Source: Planctomycetota bacterium
GTDB lineage: Bacteria > Planctomycetota > UBA1135 > JACQFD01
NCBI GenBank assembly: GCA_016792805.1
Contig: JAEUHX010000030.1
Location: 1-36,756 of the forward strand
Reading direction: 5' to 3'
DNA: 36,756 bases
The translations under genes were made by a program, and so were the position numbers. Under the pieces are notes generated by a model that did not search any database, was not told the DNA's origin, and was given only the letters and a program-made list of their open reading frames with translations. Below are positions 24,078 through 32,495 of the stretch, one piece after another; the first letter of the stretch is position 1; each line of letters starts with the position of its first letter.

Positions 24078-25346
24078 ATGATTTTCCACCTGCGGAGCAC
24101 GCACTTGTCCCCGTTGTCCTCGGCAGTCGCTATCGCATTCGTCGGTGTCTTCGCTGCGCCGGCCGCGCGCGCGGAGAAGCTCCTCGTACCGAAGGCGTTT
24201 CCCACGATTCAGGAGGCGGTGACGGCCGCGGCGGTCGGCGACGAAATTGTGATCTCCTCGGGGATCTATAACGAAGACGTCCTCGCCGAAGCAAAGCAGG
24301 GGATCACGATTCGCGCTGCCGGGAATGTGAGAGTCCGCGGCTCGGCCTCCTCCGACGGGGCGCTCTTCCTCAAGAATTGTGTGGATGTGACCGTCAAGGG
24401 CATCCGCTTCGAGCAGACGCCGTCGACCGCGGTCCGCATCGAAGGCGGGAGCGGAATTCGCGTTGAAGTGTGCAAGCTCATAAATCCTGGGGGCGACGGA
24501 ATCGCGGTGGTGGGCTCCTCGGATGCGGTCCTGAAGAGCTGTTTCATCGACGGCGCGGCAAACGACGGCATCGAGATCCATCAATCTCCGAACGCGCTCG
24601 TGACTTCCTGCAGAATTGAGGACTCGGGCGTCCACGGCGTGCGGCACGAGGGATCCACCGGGCTTCTGCTCGAGAAGAGCAAGATCGTCCGCGCCGCGCT
24701 CGACGGGGTTTCCCTCTCTGCTCAGTCGTCGACGACCTCCGTGCAATGCGCGGTCCGGCAGTGCGCGATCCAGGATTGCGGGCGCGACGGAATCGCCCTA
24801 CGCGGAACGAACAATACCATCGAGAAGAATGTGATCTTGAAGGCCGGAGACGACGGCATCGAGTTCGACTCGAGCTTCAATTCGACCGGGAACTCGCTCC
24901 TGAAAAACACGGTGGTGAAGAGCGCTCTCCAATCGATCTCCATCCACGGCACCGCAAATACGGCTGCAGAGAACAAGGTTCTACAGTCGTCCGACGACGG
25001 CATCATCGTGAGCGGCGCGGGCCAGCATGTGCTGTCGAAGAATGTCGTTGCGAACCCACGCTTCCATGGCATTCGGGTGATCAGCACGACGACCGCCTGC
25101 ACGCTGACCTCCAATGTGTGCACGAGCGCCGGCACGAACGGCTTTTTCATTCAGGGCGACTCGACGACGCTCACGGCCAATAAAGCCTTCGGGGCCGACC
25201 AGAACGGATTCGCAGTGACCTCGACGCTCAACATCGTCTCGTCCAATTCCGCGTCGGGCAGCGGCGTCTTCGATCTCAACGATACTTCGGGCGGCGGAAA
25301 TATCTATACTTCGAACAAGTTCAAGACTTCGAATATTCCGCTTTGA
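24078..25346 (+). CDS. Secreted right-handed parallel beta-helix protein
   Basis: A 422-residue exported protein. The signal peptide is HLRSTHLSPLSSAVAIAFVG followed by AAPAARAEK. The mature start AFPTIQEAVTAAAVGDEIVI is the classic first turn of NosD/pectin-lyase-like beta helices. About 10 to 12 PbH1-style coils follow, each about 22-24 residues, with recurring DGI, N-x-V/I and LxxC steps (for example GDGIAVVGSSDAVLKSCFID, NDGIEIHQSPNALVTSCRIE). It has no membrane anchor or obvious catalytic residues, so it may bind or cut polysaccharide, or be a surface protein. Its last 26 bases overlap the end of the Dph6-like gene on the opposite strand. Confidence 0.88.
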   Translation: MIFHLRSTHLSPLSSAVAIAFVGVFAAPAARAEKLLVPKAFPTIQEAVTAAAVGDEIVISSGIYNEDVLAEAKQGITIRAAGNVRVRGSASSDGALFLKNCVDVTVKGIRFEQTPSTAVRIEGGSGIRVEVCKLINPGGDGIAVVGSSDAVLKSCFIDGAANDGIEIHQSPNALVTSCRIEDSGVHGVRHEGSTGLLLEKSKIVRAALDGVSLSAQSSTTSVQCAVRQCAIQDCGRDGIALRGTNNTIEKNVILKAGDDGIEFDSSFNSTGNSLLKNTVVKSALQSISIHGTANTAAENKVLQSSDDGIIVSGAGQHVLSKNVVANPRFHGIRVISTTTACTLTSNVCTSAGTNGFFIQGDSTTLTANKAFGADQNGFAVTSTLNIVSSNSASGSGVFDLNDTSGGGNIYTSNKFKTSNIPL

Positions 25347-26007
25347 GATCGGCGTAGACGAAGCCGTCGCGCTCGAGCCGTTCTTCCACGGTGACCGCGA
25401 TCGGCCGGGAGAGCATCGGCCCTGCGGTGCAGAATGTGTGAAACTCACCATTCTCGCCGCACGGATCCACTTCTGCCGGAAGGTCCGACAGGAATGATTC
25501 GTCGTAGACGCGCCCCGCGAAAGCCGCGGAGAGAGCCTTCGTGTCGACGCACGTCACGACCGCCCGCAGGCCGGATCGCAGCATTTCTCGCGAGAGGTCC
25601 GGAGTCGGCCGCTTCCAGAGCGGAAAGAGCGGCCGGATGCCCGTAGGGGCGAGCTTCTCTTCCCGGTAGCGGCGGATGTCTTCGAGGAAGAGATCGCCGA
25701 AGGCGACCGCCTCGATCTGTTCGTTCCGCGCGCGCTCCATCGCGGCGCCCATGCGCGCCTCATACTGCTCATTGCTGCACGGGAACGGAAGCCACACTTT
25801 CCAGAGCGGCAGACCCGCGCCGGCCGCCTGTGCGTCGAGGAGCTCCTCCCGCACGGCGTGCATGGCGACTCGACCGGCAGACTCATTGAGCGTCGTAAGC
25901 AACCCAACGACCTCGACGTCGGATTCGCCCCTGCGCGCCTGCTCCCGAAGAACGTGCAGCGCGAACGCGCAATCCTTGCCGCTGCTCCAGGACAAAAGCG
26001 TGCGCAT
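25321..26007 (-). CDS. Dph6-like PP-loop ATP pyrophosphatase (COG2102 type)
   Basis: A 228-residue enzyme of the N-type ATP-pyrophosphatase family. The PP-loop is LLSWSSGKDCAFAL (residues 3-16). Other family blocks are EAVAFGDLFLEDIRRYREEK, PLFPLWKRPT, VVTCVDTKALS and VDPCGENGEFHTF. Eukaryotic and archaeal relatives (Dph6) amidate diphthine on EF2. Bacteria lack diphthamide, so this protein must use another substrate. The ATG at 26007 is one base after the stop of the BtuD-like gene, making it the last gene of the B12 riboswitch operon. A role in amide chemistry on a cobamide precursor or lower-ligand intermediate is my inference. Its end overlaps the beta-helix gene by 26 bases. Confidence 0.82.
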   Translation of the reverse strand: MRTLLSWSSGKDCAFALHVLREQARRGESDVEVVGLLTTLNESAGRVAMHAVREELLDAQAAGAGLPLWKVWLPFPCSNEQYEARMGAAMERARNEQIEAVAFGDLFLEDIRRYREEKLAPTGIRPLFPLWKRPTPDLSREMLRSGLRAVVTCVDTKALSAAFAGRVYDESFLSDLPAEVDPCGENGEFHTFCTAGPMLSRPIAVTVEERLERDGFVYADLKAEYSKS

Positions 26008-26008
26008 C

Positions 26009-26806
26009 TTACATTTCCGTCCCGGCGCGGGAAAAGTGAAGCGCCCGGTGCTCGTCATCGATCCGGACGCGCACGCCGAAGGCCGACGCAATTGCCGGCC
26101 CGCTCACGACGTCGCGGACGGGGCCGTCGGCAGTGATCTTTCCTCCGTCGAGGAGCACGGCGCGGCCGAAATGTTGCCACGCCAGGCGCAGGTCGTGGAC
26201 CGCGGCAAGGATCGTTTTTCCCTCGGCGTGTAGCCGCGCCAGGATCTCCACGAGTTCCATCTGATGCCCGATATCGAGAGCGCTCGTCGGCTCGTCCAGC
26301 AGCAGCGTGGGCGACCCCTGTGCGAGCGCGCGCGCGATGAAGACGCGCTGCCGTTCGCCGGCGGAGAGTGTGGGGAGCCGCCGCTTCGCGAGCGGTTCAA
26401 TTCCCACAGATGCCATGGACGCTCGCACCGCCTCGCGGTCGGAGGACGACGGCGCCCGCATCCATCCGACATGGGGGTAGCGCCCCATGGCGACGGCGTC
26501 CTGAACTGTAATGTCGAACTCCGTCCAGGTGTTTTGTGGCAAGTAAGAAATCTCGCAGGCGATTTCGAGGCGCGTCAGCGATTCGAGGGGGCGTCCGGCC
26601 TGGAGAATTCGCCCAGAGGTGGGGCGGCGAATTCCGACGAGCGTGCGCAGCAGCGTTGTCTTTCCCGAGCCATTGGGCCCAAGCAGCGCTACGCTCTCTC
26701 CGCGGCGCAGCTCGAGCGAAACATGATCGAGGATGGCGCGGCCGCCCACTTCGTAGCAGACATCGAGTGCTGCCAGGACCGGGGCCGCCGCTGCGGAAGT
26801 CGACAT
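26009..26806 (-). CDS. btuD: ABC transporter ATPase for cobalamin uptake (BtuD-like)
   Basis: A 265-residue ABC ATPase of the FecE/BtuD/HmuV group that powers import of cobalamin, heme or siderophores. Walker A is LLGPNGSGKTTLL (about 41-53), the Q-loop is SYLPQNT, the signature is LSAGERQRVFIARALAQ (LSAGE in place of LSGGQ, frequent in this group), Walker B is LLLDEPTSALD, and the switch His is in AAVHDLRLA. The C-terminal 30 residues (FGVRVRIDDEHRALHF) match BtuD-type tails. The start codon shares one base with the stop of the permease gene (TGATG), and its stop is one base before the Dph6-like start, so all three are translationally linked. Cobalamin is assigned from the operon and riboswitch. 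Confidence 0.92.
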   Translation of the reverse strand: MSTSAAAAPVLAALDVCYEVGGRAILDHVSLELRRGESVALLGPNGSGKTTLLRTLVGIRRPTSGRILQAGRPLESLTRLEIACEISYLPQNTWTEFDITVQDAVAMGRYPHVGWMRAPSSSDREAVRASMASVGIEPLAKRRLPTLSAGERQRVFIARALAQGSPTLLLDEPTSALDIGHQMELVEILARLHAEGKTILAAVHDLRLAWQHFGRAVLLDGGKITADGPVRDVVSGPAIASAFGVRVRIDDEHRALHFSRAGTEM

Positions 26807-27822
26807 CAGACGGCTGTGCGCTGGCTACGGACCAGGAGAACCAACAGAAAGGGAACGCCGAGGAACGCCGTCAGGATTCCAAGATGGATCTCCTGCGAAC
26901 GGGAGAGCAGGCGGGTGCCGGCATCGCACGCGACCAAGAAAGCACCGCCGCCGAGGAAGCAGCAGGGGAGCAGCACGCGCGTGCTCGAGCCCACCAGATA
27001 GCGCAGCGCATGGGGGACGATCAGCCCCACGAAGGAGATCGAGCCGCAGACGCTCACCGCGGCGCCGGCTGCGAGCGCGCAGGCGCAAAGCAACAGAAGC
27101 CGTACCCGGCCGACGCTCACTCCGACCGACCATGCGTGGTCATCGCCGAGGGCCAGCACGTCGATGGAGCGGTGGGCGACCAAGAGAACGAGCCCGCCGG
27201 CCACAATAAACGGCATGGCGAGCCCGACGTCGCTCCACGTGCGTCCCTCCGCGCCGCCGACGAGCCAGAAGATCACCTGCTTCACTCGGTAATCCTGCGT
27301 TCCGATGAGCAGCCATGACATGCCTGCCGCAGCGAGGGAGCCGATCGCGACTCCGGTTAGGAGCAGGGCCGTGGAGGAAGGCCGTCCGCCCAAGTGGGCG
27401 AGCGAATACACCAAAAATGCAGCGGAGAGCGCTCCGGCGAAGGCAAAGATCGGAAGCGAGAGCGGCACCGCCTCGGGGAGACCCAAATAAATGGCCAAGA
27501 CGGCACCGAAGGCTCCGCCGCCCGTGACGCCGAGCACCCCGGGATCCGCCATCGGATTCTGAAACATCGCCTGGAGCGACGCGCCGGAGATCGCGAGTGC
27601 GCCGCCGACCAACGCCAGCAGGACCACGCGCGGGAACCGGATATAGAGGAGAATGACCTGCTCGTTTTGTGGGACACCCTCGGCGCTCGCGAGGCCGATC
27701 CCCGAGAGCGCCGTGCGCACGACGCGGTCGGGAGCGATGTCGACGGATCCCACAAATCCCGCAAGCGCCAGCGCCACGGCGAGGGCAAGAATCGCAAAAC
27801 GAAGCGCGCGGGGCAGGGCCAT
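26806..27822 (-). CDS. btuC: Cobalamin ABC transporter permease (BtuC, FecCD family)
   Basis: A 338-residue inner-membrane permease with about ten hydrophobic segments. FecCD/BtuC landmarks are present: RFPRVVLLALVGGALAISGA, LQAMFQNPMADPGVLGVTGG, LLLTGVAIGSLAAAGMSWLL, FWLVGGAEGRTW and the late GSISFVGLIVPHALRYLVG, which includes the coupling region for the ATPase. The chosen ATG at 27822 starts MALPRALRF, just before the first helix; an in-frame longer form reaching into the upstream gene is unlikely. It starts 22 bases after the BtuF-like lipoprotein stop and overlaps btuD by one base. It works as a dimer with two BtuD subunits. Confidence 0.93.
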   Translation of the reverse strand: MALPRALRFAILALAVALALAGFVGSVDIAPDRVVRTALSGIGLASAEGVPQNEQVILLYIRFPRVVLLALVGGALAISGASLQAMFQNPMADPGVLGVTGGGAFGAVLAIYLGLPEAVPLSLPIFAFAGALSAAFLVYSLAHLGGRPSSTALLLTGVAIGSLAAAGMSWLLIGTQDYRVKQVIFWLVGGAEGRTWSDVGLAMPFIVAGGLVLLVAHRSIDVLALGDDHAWSVGVSVGRVRLLLLCACALAAGAAVSVCGSISFVGLIVPHALRYLVGSSTRVLLPCCFLGGGAFLVACDAGTRLLSRSQEIHLGILTAFLGVPFLLVLLVRSQRTAV

Positions 27823-27844
27823 GGTCTCCGGCAAAGCTGGGGCG

Positions 27845-28732
27845 CTAGCGTCGCCCGCTCGGGAACCGGTCGGGGTGCAGCGCGCGCGCCAGCGCCTCCA
27901 CTCCTTCCACAATATGGTGGCTGATGGCCGTGAGCTGGCTGCCGGGAATCGAGATCACACGTCCCTCCCGCACCGCGCGCATTTGTGCAAGCTGAGGCGG
28001 GAGCTCCCGCCCCGGCAGCTCCGCGAGGCTGTCCCGGCCGTCTCGAATCAACACATCGGGATCGAGGTTCACAACCTGCTCGACGGAGAGCTCAAACATC
28101 CCAGTTCGGCCGGCAGTGATGGAGCCCGGCTCCGACGCAGCGTTCAGGGCGCCAGCGCGCTCGATCAGTTCGCCGATCGTCGAGCCGCGGCCGGCCGTCC
28201 ACCCGGCGGCCCAATAAAAGACGCGGGGCTTTTTTTGCACTCCGCGCAGCCTCTCGTCGACGGCCGAGAGCCTCTCATGCATGCCGGCCACGAGGGATTG
28301 TGCGCGCGCCGGCTCGCCGACGCGCTCGCCGAGCGCAAGAATACATTTCTCGATTCCCTCGAAGCTCGTCACGGCATCGAAGCGGAACGTGGCAAGCCCC
28401 GACGCCCGAAGCAGATCCAAGAAATCGGCAGAATTATAGGGATTGGCGCAGACGAGATCCGGGCGAAGGCCGACGATCCGCTCCAGGTCCGCCGTCACCC
28501 GCACGACCTCGGGCGGATACTTCCCTGCGGCATTGGAGAGGGCGGGATCATCGACGAACCGGGAAACCGCCACCATGCGCGACGGGTCTACGAGTTCGAT
28601 GAGAATCTCGTCGGCTCCTAAGTTCACGGATGCGATCCGCGCCGGCTTCGCGGCGCTCACGGGGACCGCCGTGCCGCCGCCGGAACAGGCGGACGCGGCC
28701 GCCGAGAGCGCAAGCGCCGCCGCGAATCTCAC
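27845..28732 (-). CDS. btuF: Cobalamin-binding lipoprotein (BtuF-like)
   Basis: A 295-residue periplasmic-binding protein. The start is a GTG that overlaps the stop of the preceding gene (GTGA). The N-terminus is a lipoprotein signal (RFAAALALSAAASACSGGG; the Cys after SA would be lipidated). Fe3+/B12-binding-fold blocks follow: RIASVNLGADEILIELVDP, VVRVTADLERIVGLRPDLVC, FEGIEKCILALGERVG, KPRVFYWAAGWTAGRGS, IGELIERAGALNAA and FELSVEQVVNLDPDVLI. It would deliver cobalamin (or a precursor) to BtuC, whose gene starts 22 bases downstream. Specificity is inferred from the riboswitch and neighbours; the fold alone also fits siderophores. Confidence 0.88.
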   Translation of the reverse strand: MRFAAALALSAAASACSGGGTAVPVSAAKPARIASVNLGADEILIELVDPSRMVAVSRFVDDPALSNAAGKYPPEVVRVTADLERIVGLRPDLVCANPYNSADFLDLLRASGLATFRFDAVTSFEGIEKCILALGERVGEPARAQSLVAGMHERLSAVDERLRGVQKKPRVFYWAAGWTAGRGSTIGELIERAGALNAASEPGSITAGRTGMFELSVEQVVNLDPDVLIRDGRDSLAELPGRELPPQLAQMRAVREGRVISIPGSQLTAISHHIVEGVEALARALHPDRFPSGRR

Positions 28733-29694
28733 AGTCCGATGTACTCCTCGGACCAGCGCTTCACATTCAGATCCTGCTCGATCTCGATCACCGACTTCGA
28801 ATATTGAATCCGAAAATCTCGGAACTGCTTTGGATGGATGCAGGCGGCCATGATCTCGAGCGAATCGACGATGCGCGGGCCCGGGCGGTTGAAAAATTGA
28901 TTTCCGTCGGCCGCGTAGACGCGCCCCTGGAGCGGAGCCGTCCAATCGCTCCACGGAAGATTGCGCTGCAGCACCGGGAGCTCCGCAATGATCCGATCGA
29001 TGCCGAATCCGCAAGGCTTGATGAGCACCACCTCGGGGTCGATGCTCTCGAGCGTTTTCAGGTCGACCGTCTGCGCTTGTTTCCCGGCTGTCGCCAGCAG
29101 AGCCTCCGCGCTCGCGAGCTCGGCCATCTCCGGCATCCAGGTGCCGCCGATCATGACCGGGTCGAGCCACTCGATCGTAAGAATCGACGGTTTTGTGTTA
29201 TTGAACTTCGCCCGGTCCGCCAGCTTCTTCACGCGGCCGTCGAGATCGGCGAGGAGCTTGGCTCCCTCCGCCTCGCGCCCGATGGCCGCCGCGACCTTTC
29301 GGATGTCGTCGAAGATCTCGCCGAACCGCGTCGGGTGGAGGCTCACAATCTTCACTTCTTTGCCGGCGATCTGCTTTGCCGCCGCACACACCTGGTCGTA
29401 GGAGACGGCGCACACATCGCACAGATCCTGCGTGACGATGATATCGGGTGCGAGCTCGGCCAGCTTGCGCTCATCGACGTCGTAGACGGCCAGCGCCTGC
29501 TTCAGCACATCGCGCACCGACTTGTCGATCGCGAGGCTGCTCGGCGAAGGCTTGACCTTCGTCGATGTGAGCACCGGGAGCGCTGCGACATCGGCTGGAA
29601 AATCGCACTCATGGGAGCGCCCCACGAGCTGGTGCCGGGCTCCGAGGGCGCAGACGATCTCCGTCGCGGAAGGAAGTAAAGAAACGATTCTCAC
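28729..29694 (-). CDS. Cobalamin-binding protein without signal peptide (COG0614)
   Basis: A 321-residue protein with the B12/siderophore-binding fold but no export signal. It starts directly with RIVSLLPSATEIVCALGARH (GTG start). Characteristic blocks are LVGRSHECDFPADV, LAPDIIVTQDLCDVCAVSYD, LTIEWLDPVMIGGTWMPEMA and VLIKPCGFGIDR. I recall this as a distinct group usually annotated as cobalamin-binding protein and often found beside B12 genes. Lack of a signal peptide suggests it binds cobamides in the cytoplasm, perhaps storing or handing them to the adenosyltransferase, unless it is exported by another route. It lies between the adenosyltransferase (82-base gap) and the lipoprotein BtuF (4-base overlap). 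Confidence 0.88.
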   Translation of the reverse strand: MRIVSLLPSATEIVCALGARHQLVGRSHECDFPADVAALPVLTSTKVKPSPSSLAIDKSVRDVLKQALAVYDVDERKLAELAPDIIVTQDLCDVCAVSYDQVCAAAKQIAGKEVKIVSLHPTRFGEIFDDIRKVAAAIGREAEGAKLLADLDGRVKKLADRAKFNNTKPSILTIEWLDPVMIGGTWMPEMAELASAEALLATAGKQAQTVDLKTLESIDPEVVLIKPCGFGIDRIIAELPVLQRNLPWSDWTAPLQGRVYAADGNQFFNRPGPRIVDSLEIMAACIHPKQFRDFRIQYSKSVIEIEQDLNVKRWSEEYIGL

Positions 29695-29776
29695 AGAAGC
29701 CTCGTCGCCGGGAAATGTGGGGTAGGAGATGCGGTCTCGATCGGGCGCGCTGGCGCCGAATCCGAATGCGGTGCGT

Positions 29777-30340
29777 TCAAGCTCGACTATTCCACGTGGG
29801 GTCCGTGATCCCGCGCGTTTTGTTCTCGTAGCGAGCCATCACAAAAAGGGCATCGCTCAAACGATTCAAGTAGCGAATCGTGAAGGCGCCGACCGGCTCG
29901 TGGTGCGAGAGCGCCACGACGCTTCGTTCCGCGCGGCGACAGATGCAGCGCGCCACATGGAGCTGGCCAGCGCCGAGCGAGCCGCCCGGCAGGATGAAAT
30001 TCTCGAGCGGTGCAAGCTCCTCGGAGAGCTGGTCCATGATCTGCTCGAGGGCCGTCACATGGCGCTCTTCGATTTGCGGCACCGGCATGGTGGCCTTGTC
30101 CTCCTCGAGCACGCAGAGGTCGCTGCCCAGATGGAAGAGCTCGTTTTGGATAGTCCGGAGCGCGCCCGCAAGCGTCGGGTGGAGCCCCGCCGCGATCGCC
30201 GCGCCAATGCACGAGTTGAGCTCGTCGACGTTGCCGTAGGAGTCGATGCGCAGCGCGTCTTTTGGCACGCGCTGGCCGCCGCCGAGGGCGGTCATTCCGT
30301 CGTCGCCGGCACGCGTGTAGACGCGAGTGATCCGAGGCAT
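29777..30340 (-). CDS. pduO: ATP:cob(I)alamin adenosyltransferase, PduO type
   Basis: A 187-residue enzyme that attaches the adenosyl group of ATP to reduced cobalamin to make coenzyme B12. Family marks are [20 protein letters not shown] at the N-terminus (ATP-binding), [48 protein letters not shown] and [11 protein letters not shown], then [17 protein letters not shown]. The ATG at 30340 is chosen because the family starts with this TR-x-GD-x-G block; the longer open frame runs back through the riboswitch. It is the first gene after the cobalamin riboswitch and so the lead gene of the B12 operon. Regulation by AdoCbl would close a feedback loop on its own product. Confidence 0.95.
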   Translation of the reverse strand: MPRITRVYTRAGDDGMTALGGGQRVPKDALRIDSYGNVDELNSCIGAAIAAGLHPTLAGALRTIQNELFHLGSDLCVLEEDKATMPVPQIEERHVTALEQIMDQLSEELAPLENFILPGGSLGAGQLHVARCICRRAERSVVALSHHEPVGAFTIRYLNRLSDALFVMARYENKTRGITDPTWNSRA

Positions 30341-30408
30341 GGAGCGGTCCGAGTGGAGGATGGGTCTTCGGGAGCCCCCGTGGCGATCGGATCGAAGCCG
30401 CGATGCGC

Positions 30409-30427
30409 CGCCGGCTAAGAGCCGACG
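30409..30427 (-). promoter_or_regulatory. Candidate expression-platform hairpin for the B12 riboswitch
   Basis: Between the aptamer and the adenosyltransferase start, the - strand RNA can form an 8-bp stem (CGUCGGCU with AGCCGGCG, one G-U pair, loop CUU). No U-run follows, so action on translation or Rho-dependent termination is likelier than intrinsic termination. The switching partner was not worked out. Confidence 0.4.
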
Positions 30428-30470
30428 CTCAACGCGTCCTGTACCCGAGGCGCACGTGGGAATGTGGCGG

Positions 30471-30663
30471 CTCGAGGTCGGTCTTCTGACTCGTGGATCA
30501 GCCTCGCGCGCGAACCTTCCCAACAGTCGTCGGAAGCGCCCAAGCGGGCATCTGCCGGACGGCGGCCAGTGGCCCTGCGGGGAGCACCCGCAGGCCGCGC
30601 GCTCGTCACCACTTACAGCGGCGGGTCCGTGCCGGATTCGCACCGGCTTCCCGGAACCTCGAG
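30471..30663 (-). promoter_or_regulatory. Cobalamin (AdoCbl) riboswitch
   Basis: On the - strand, the conserved core GCCGGTGCGAATCCGGC lies at 30647-30631, followed by ACGGACCCGCCGCTGTAAG. The B12-box-like AGTCAGAAGACC lies at 30491-30480. The ends pair as an 8-bp P1 stem (CTCGAGGT at 30663-30656 with ACCTCGAG at 30478-30471). Length (about 190 bases), order of elements and position ahead of the adenosyltransferase and btuFCD genes all fit a class I cobalamin riboswitch that shuts off the operon when B12 is plentiful. The remaining 125 bases up to the divergent kinase gene should contain promoters for both directions. Confidence 0.92.
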
Positions 30664-30789
30664 AGCGGCCAAGAGGCTAGCACGGGGCTTCGAGATTTCT
30701 TGCGCGCTCCTTGTGCGGCCCACATCGCGGGCGGAGGAGGGCGGGGATGGACCGGAAGGCCGCGGCGGGCCAGCGGGTAGATTCTCGAC

Positions 30790-31515
30790 ATGCCTGCGAT
30801 CGCGCCTCGCGAAGCCGCCCGACGCATGACCCATGCCTGCGTAGGGCTCCTGGCCCTCGGGTTGCGCTGGCTCCCCTGGCCGGCGGCAATCGCCTGCTGC
30901 TTCGGCGGCATCCTGCTGAACTTCGTTCTGCTGCCTCGGGTGGCCCCACAGATCTTTCGCCCCGGCGAGACGCGATTTATTGGCGTTCGGGCCTACCCGC
31001 TGGCGGTGCTGCTGCTGGTGGTGCTCTTCCCGCTGCGTGCCGCCGCCGGCGCCTGGGCGGTGCTCGCCCTCGGCGACGCCATGGCGGCTCTCGTCGGCCG
31101 CACATGGGGAAGCTCGAAGCTTCCTTGGAATCGTGACAAAAGCTGGCAGGGGCTCGCGGCATTTTTGGTGTTCGGAGCCTGCTCGGGGGCGATCGCCTAT
31201 GCCTTCGTCGAGGCGCGTCCCGAGCGAACCTTTGGGTTCTTCGGCGAGATCTATGCATTTCTCGATTCGCGTCCGTGGATGAGCGAGACGGTGCCTGCCG
31301 CGGCCAGTGCGGCGGTGGCGGCGGCCGACGCGGCGCGAAATATTGGCTTCGTGTTTCGGCCTGAGGTTGGAATCGCCGCGGTGGCTGCGGCCGCCTGCGC
31401 GGCCTTCGCCGAGTCGATCGCTGTGCGCATCGATGATAACTTTCGGACGGCCATCACCGCAGGAGTGATCTTCACTCTTCTCGATCCCCTGGCCGCTTCC
31501 TACGGGGCCGCCTAA
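30790..31515 (+). CDS. CTP-dependent polyprenol/phytol-kinase-like membrane protein
   Basis: A 241-residue integral membrane protein with about seven hydrophobic segments. It carries the marks of the dolichol kinase / Dgk1 / VTE5 (phytol kinase) family: RRMTH (11-15) at the start of helix 1, ALGDAMAALVGRTWG (93-107), KLPWN (110-114) and KSWQG (117-121). Members phosphorylate a lipid alcohol using CTP. The nearest plant analogue is VTE5, which makes phytyl phosphate. The next two genes on the same strand encode a DUF92 protein (VTE6-like) and a UbiA prenyltransferase, which supports a prenol substrate over diacylglycerol. An Ala-rich stretch at about 165-180 (AAASAAVAAADAA) is an insert of unclear role. 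Confidence 0.82.
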   Translation: MPAIAPREAARRMTHACVGLLALGLRWLPWPAAIACCFGGILLNFVLLPRVAPQIFRPGETRFIGVRAYPLAVLLLVVLFPLRAAAGAWAVLALGDAMAALVGRTWGSSKLPWNRDKSWQGLAAFLVFGACSGAIAYAFVEARPERTFGFFGEIYAFLDSRPWMSETVPAAASAAVAAADAARNIGFVFRPEVGIAAVAAAACAAFAESIAVRIDDNFRTAITAGVIFTLLDPLAASYGAA

Positions 31516-31663
31516 CAGCCCGTGGCAAAAGTCATCCGAGCTGCGCACGCGGGCTTTTTGGCGATCTCATCGTCGGACCGCCTCGCCGGAACTCCCTGGC
31601 TACGCCTGCGGCGGACCTCCTCGATCTTGCCAAAAATCCTCGTGCTCGTTTCGCGGAGCACTT

Positions 31664-32416
31664 TTGCCACAGGCCGCTAACGTGGATTGGCAAGAGCTTG
31701 CGATCGGCTTCGGCGTCAATCTCGCCTTCGGCGTGGCTGCGTTCGCGGCGCGCACGGTCGGCAAATCGGGGTTGATCGCGGGCACCGTGCTCGGCACGGG
31801 AGTCTGGGCGCTCGCAGGCTGGCGCGGCTGGGTGATGCTGGTGGCATTCTTCGTTGTGGGGTCCGTGCTCACGAAGTTCGGCGCGAAGGAGAAGGAGGCG
31901 CGCGGCATCGCGGAGGCCGAGGGCGGACGGCGCGGGGCGCGCAATGCGCTCGCAAAAGTGACCCCTGGGCTTTTGTGTGCGATTGCCATGAACGCGCTGG
32001 GTGATCCCAATGGCGCCTGGGCAGCCGCTTTCGCCGCGACGTTTGCCACCGCCGCGGCCGACACGGCCGGGACGGAGGTTGGGAAGGCGATCGGCAAGAC
32101 GCCCATTCTGCTCACCACATTTCGTCGCGTGCCGCCCGGCACGATCGGGGCGGTCTCCGTGGAAGGCACGCTCGCCGGGCTCGCGGCCTCCGTCGTCATG
32201 GCGGCGATCGGAAGCGCTCTCGCGCTCTACGGCCCGCTCGGCCCCTGGAAAGGGGCAGGCGCCGTGATCGTGGCTGCCTTCGGCGGAAATGTGGTGGAGT
32301 CGTGGGTCAACGCTTTCATGGCGGGGCGCAGGAAGCTCGACCACGAATTGTCCAATTTTCTCCTCTGCGCCGTCGGCGCGGCGGTCGCCTTCGGCCTCGC
32401 GCATCTGTTGGAATGA
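31664..32416 (+). CDS. DUF92 family protein (VTE6-like phytyl-phosphate kinase)
   Basis: A 250-residue multi-helix membrane protein of the DUF92 family. Typical blocks are GKSGLIAGTVLGTGVWALAG, VLTKFGAKEKEARG, ATAAADTAGTEVGKAIG and TTFRRVPPGTIGAVSVEGTL. In plants and cyanobacteria the family member VTE6 converts phytyl phosphate to phytyl diphosphate. Here it sits 148 bases after a VTE5-like kinase and 79 bases before a UbiA transferase, the order expected for a salvage path. The start is uncertain: TTG at 31664 has GGAG five bases upstream, and GTG at 31682 is an alternative. Whether phytol, geranylgeraniol or farnesol is used cannot be read. Confidence 0.85.
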   Translation: MPQAANVDWQELAIGFGVNLAFGVAAFAARTVGKSGLIAGTVLGTGVWALAGWRGWVMLVAFFVVGSVLTKFGAKEKEARGIAEAEGGRRGARNALAKVTPGLLCAIAMNALGDPNGAWAAAFAATFATAAADTAGTEVGKAIGKTPILLTTFRRVPPGTIGAVSVEGTLAGLAASVVMAAIGSALALYGPLGPWKGAGAVIVAAFGGNVVESWVNAFMAGRRKLDHELSNFLLCAVGAAVAFGLAHLLE

Positions 32417-32495
32417 TGCCAGTGAGCTGCCCGCCCTCCTGAATCAAAGACTGTTCACCGCCTCCTGAACACATCCGCTTCGAGCCCATCCCGCC

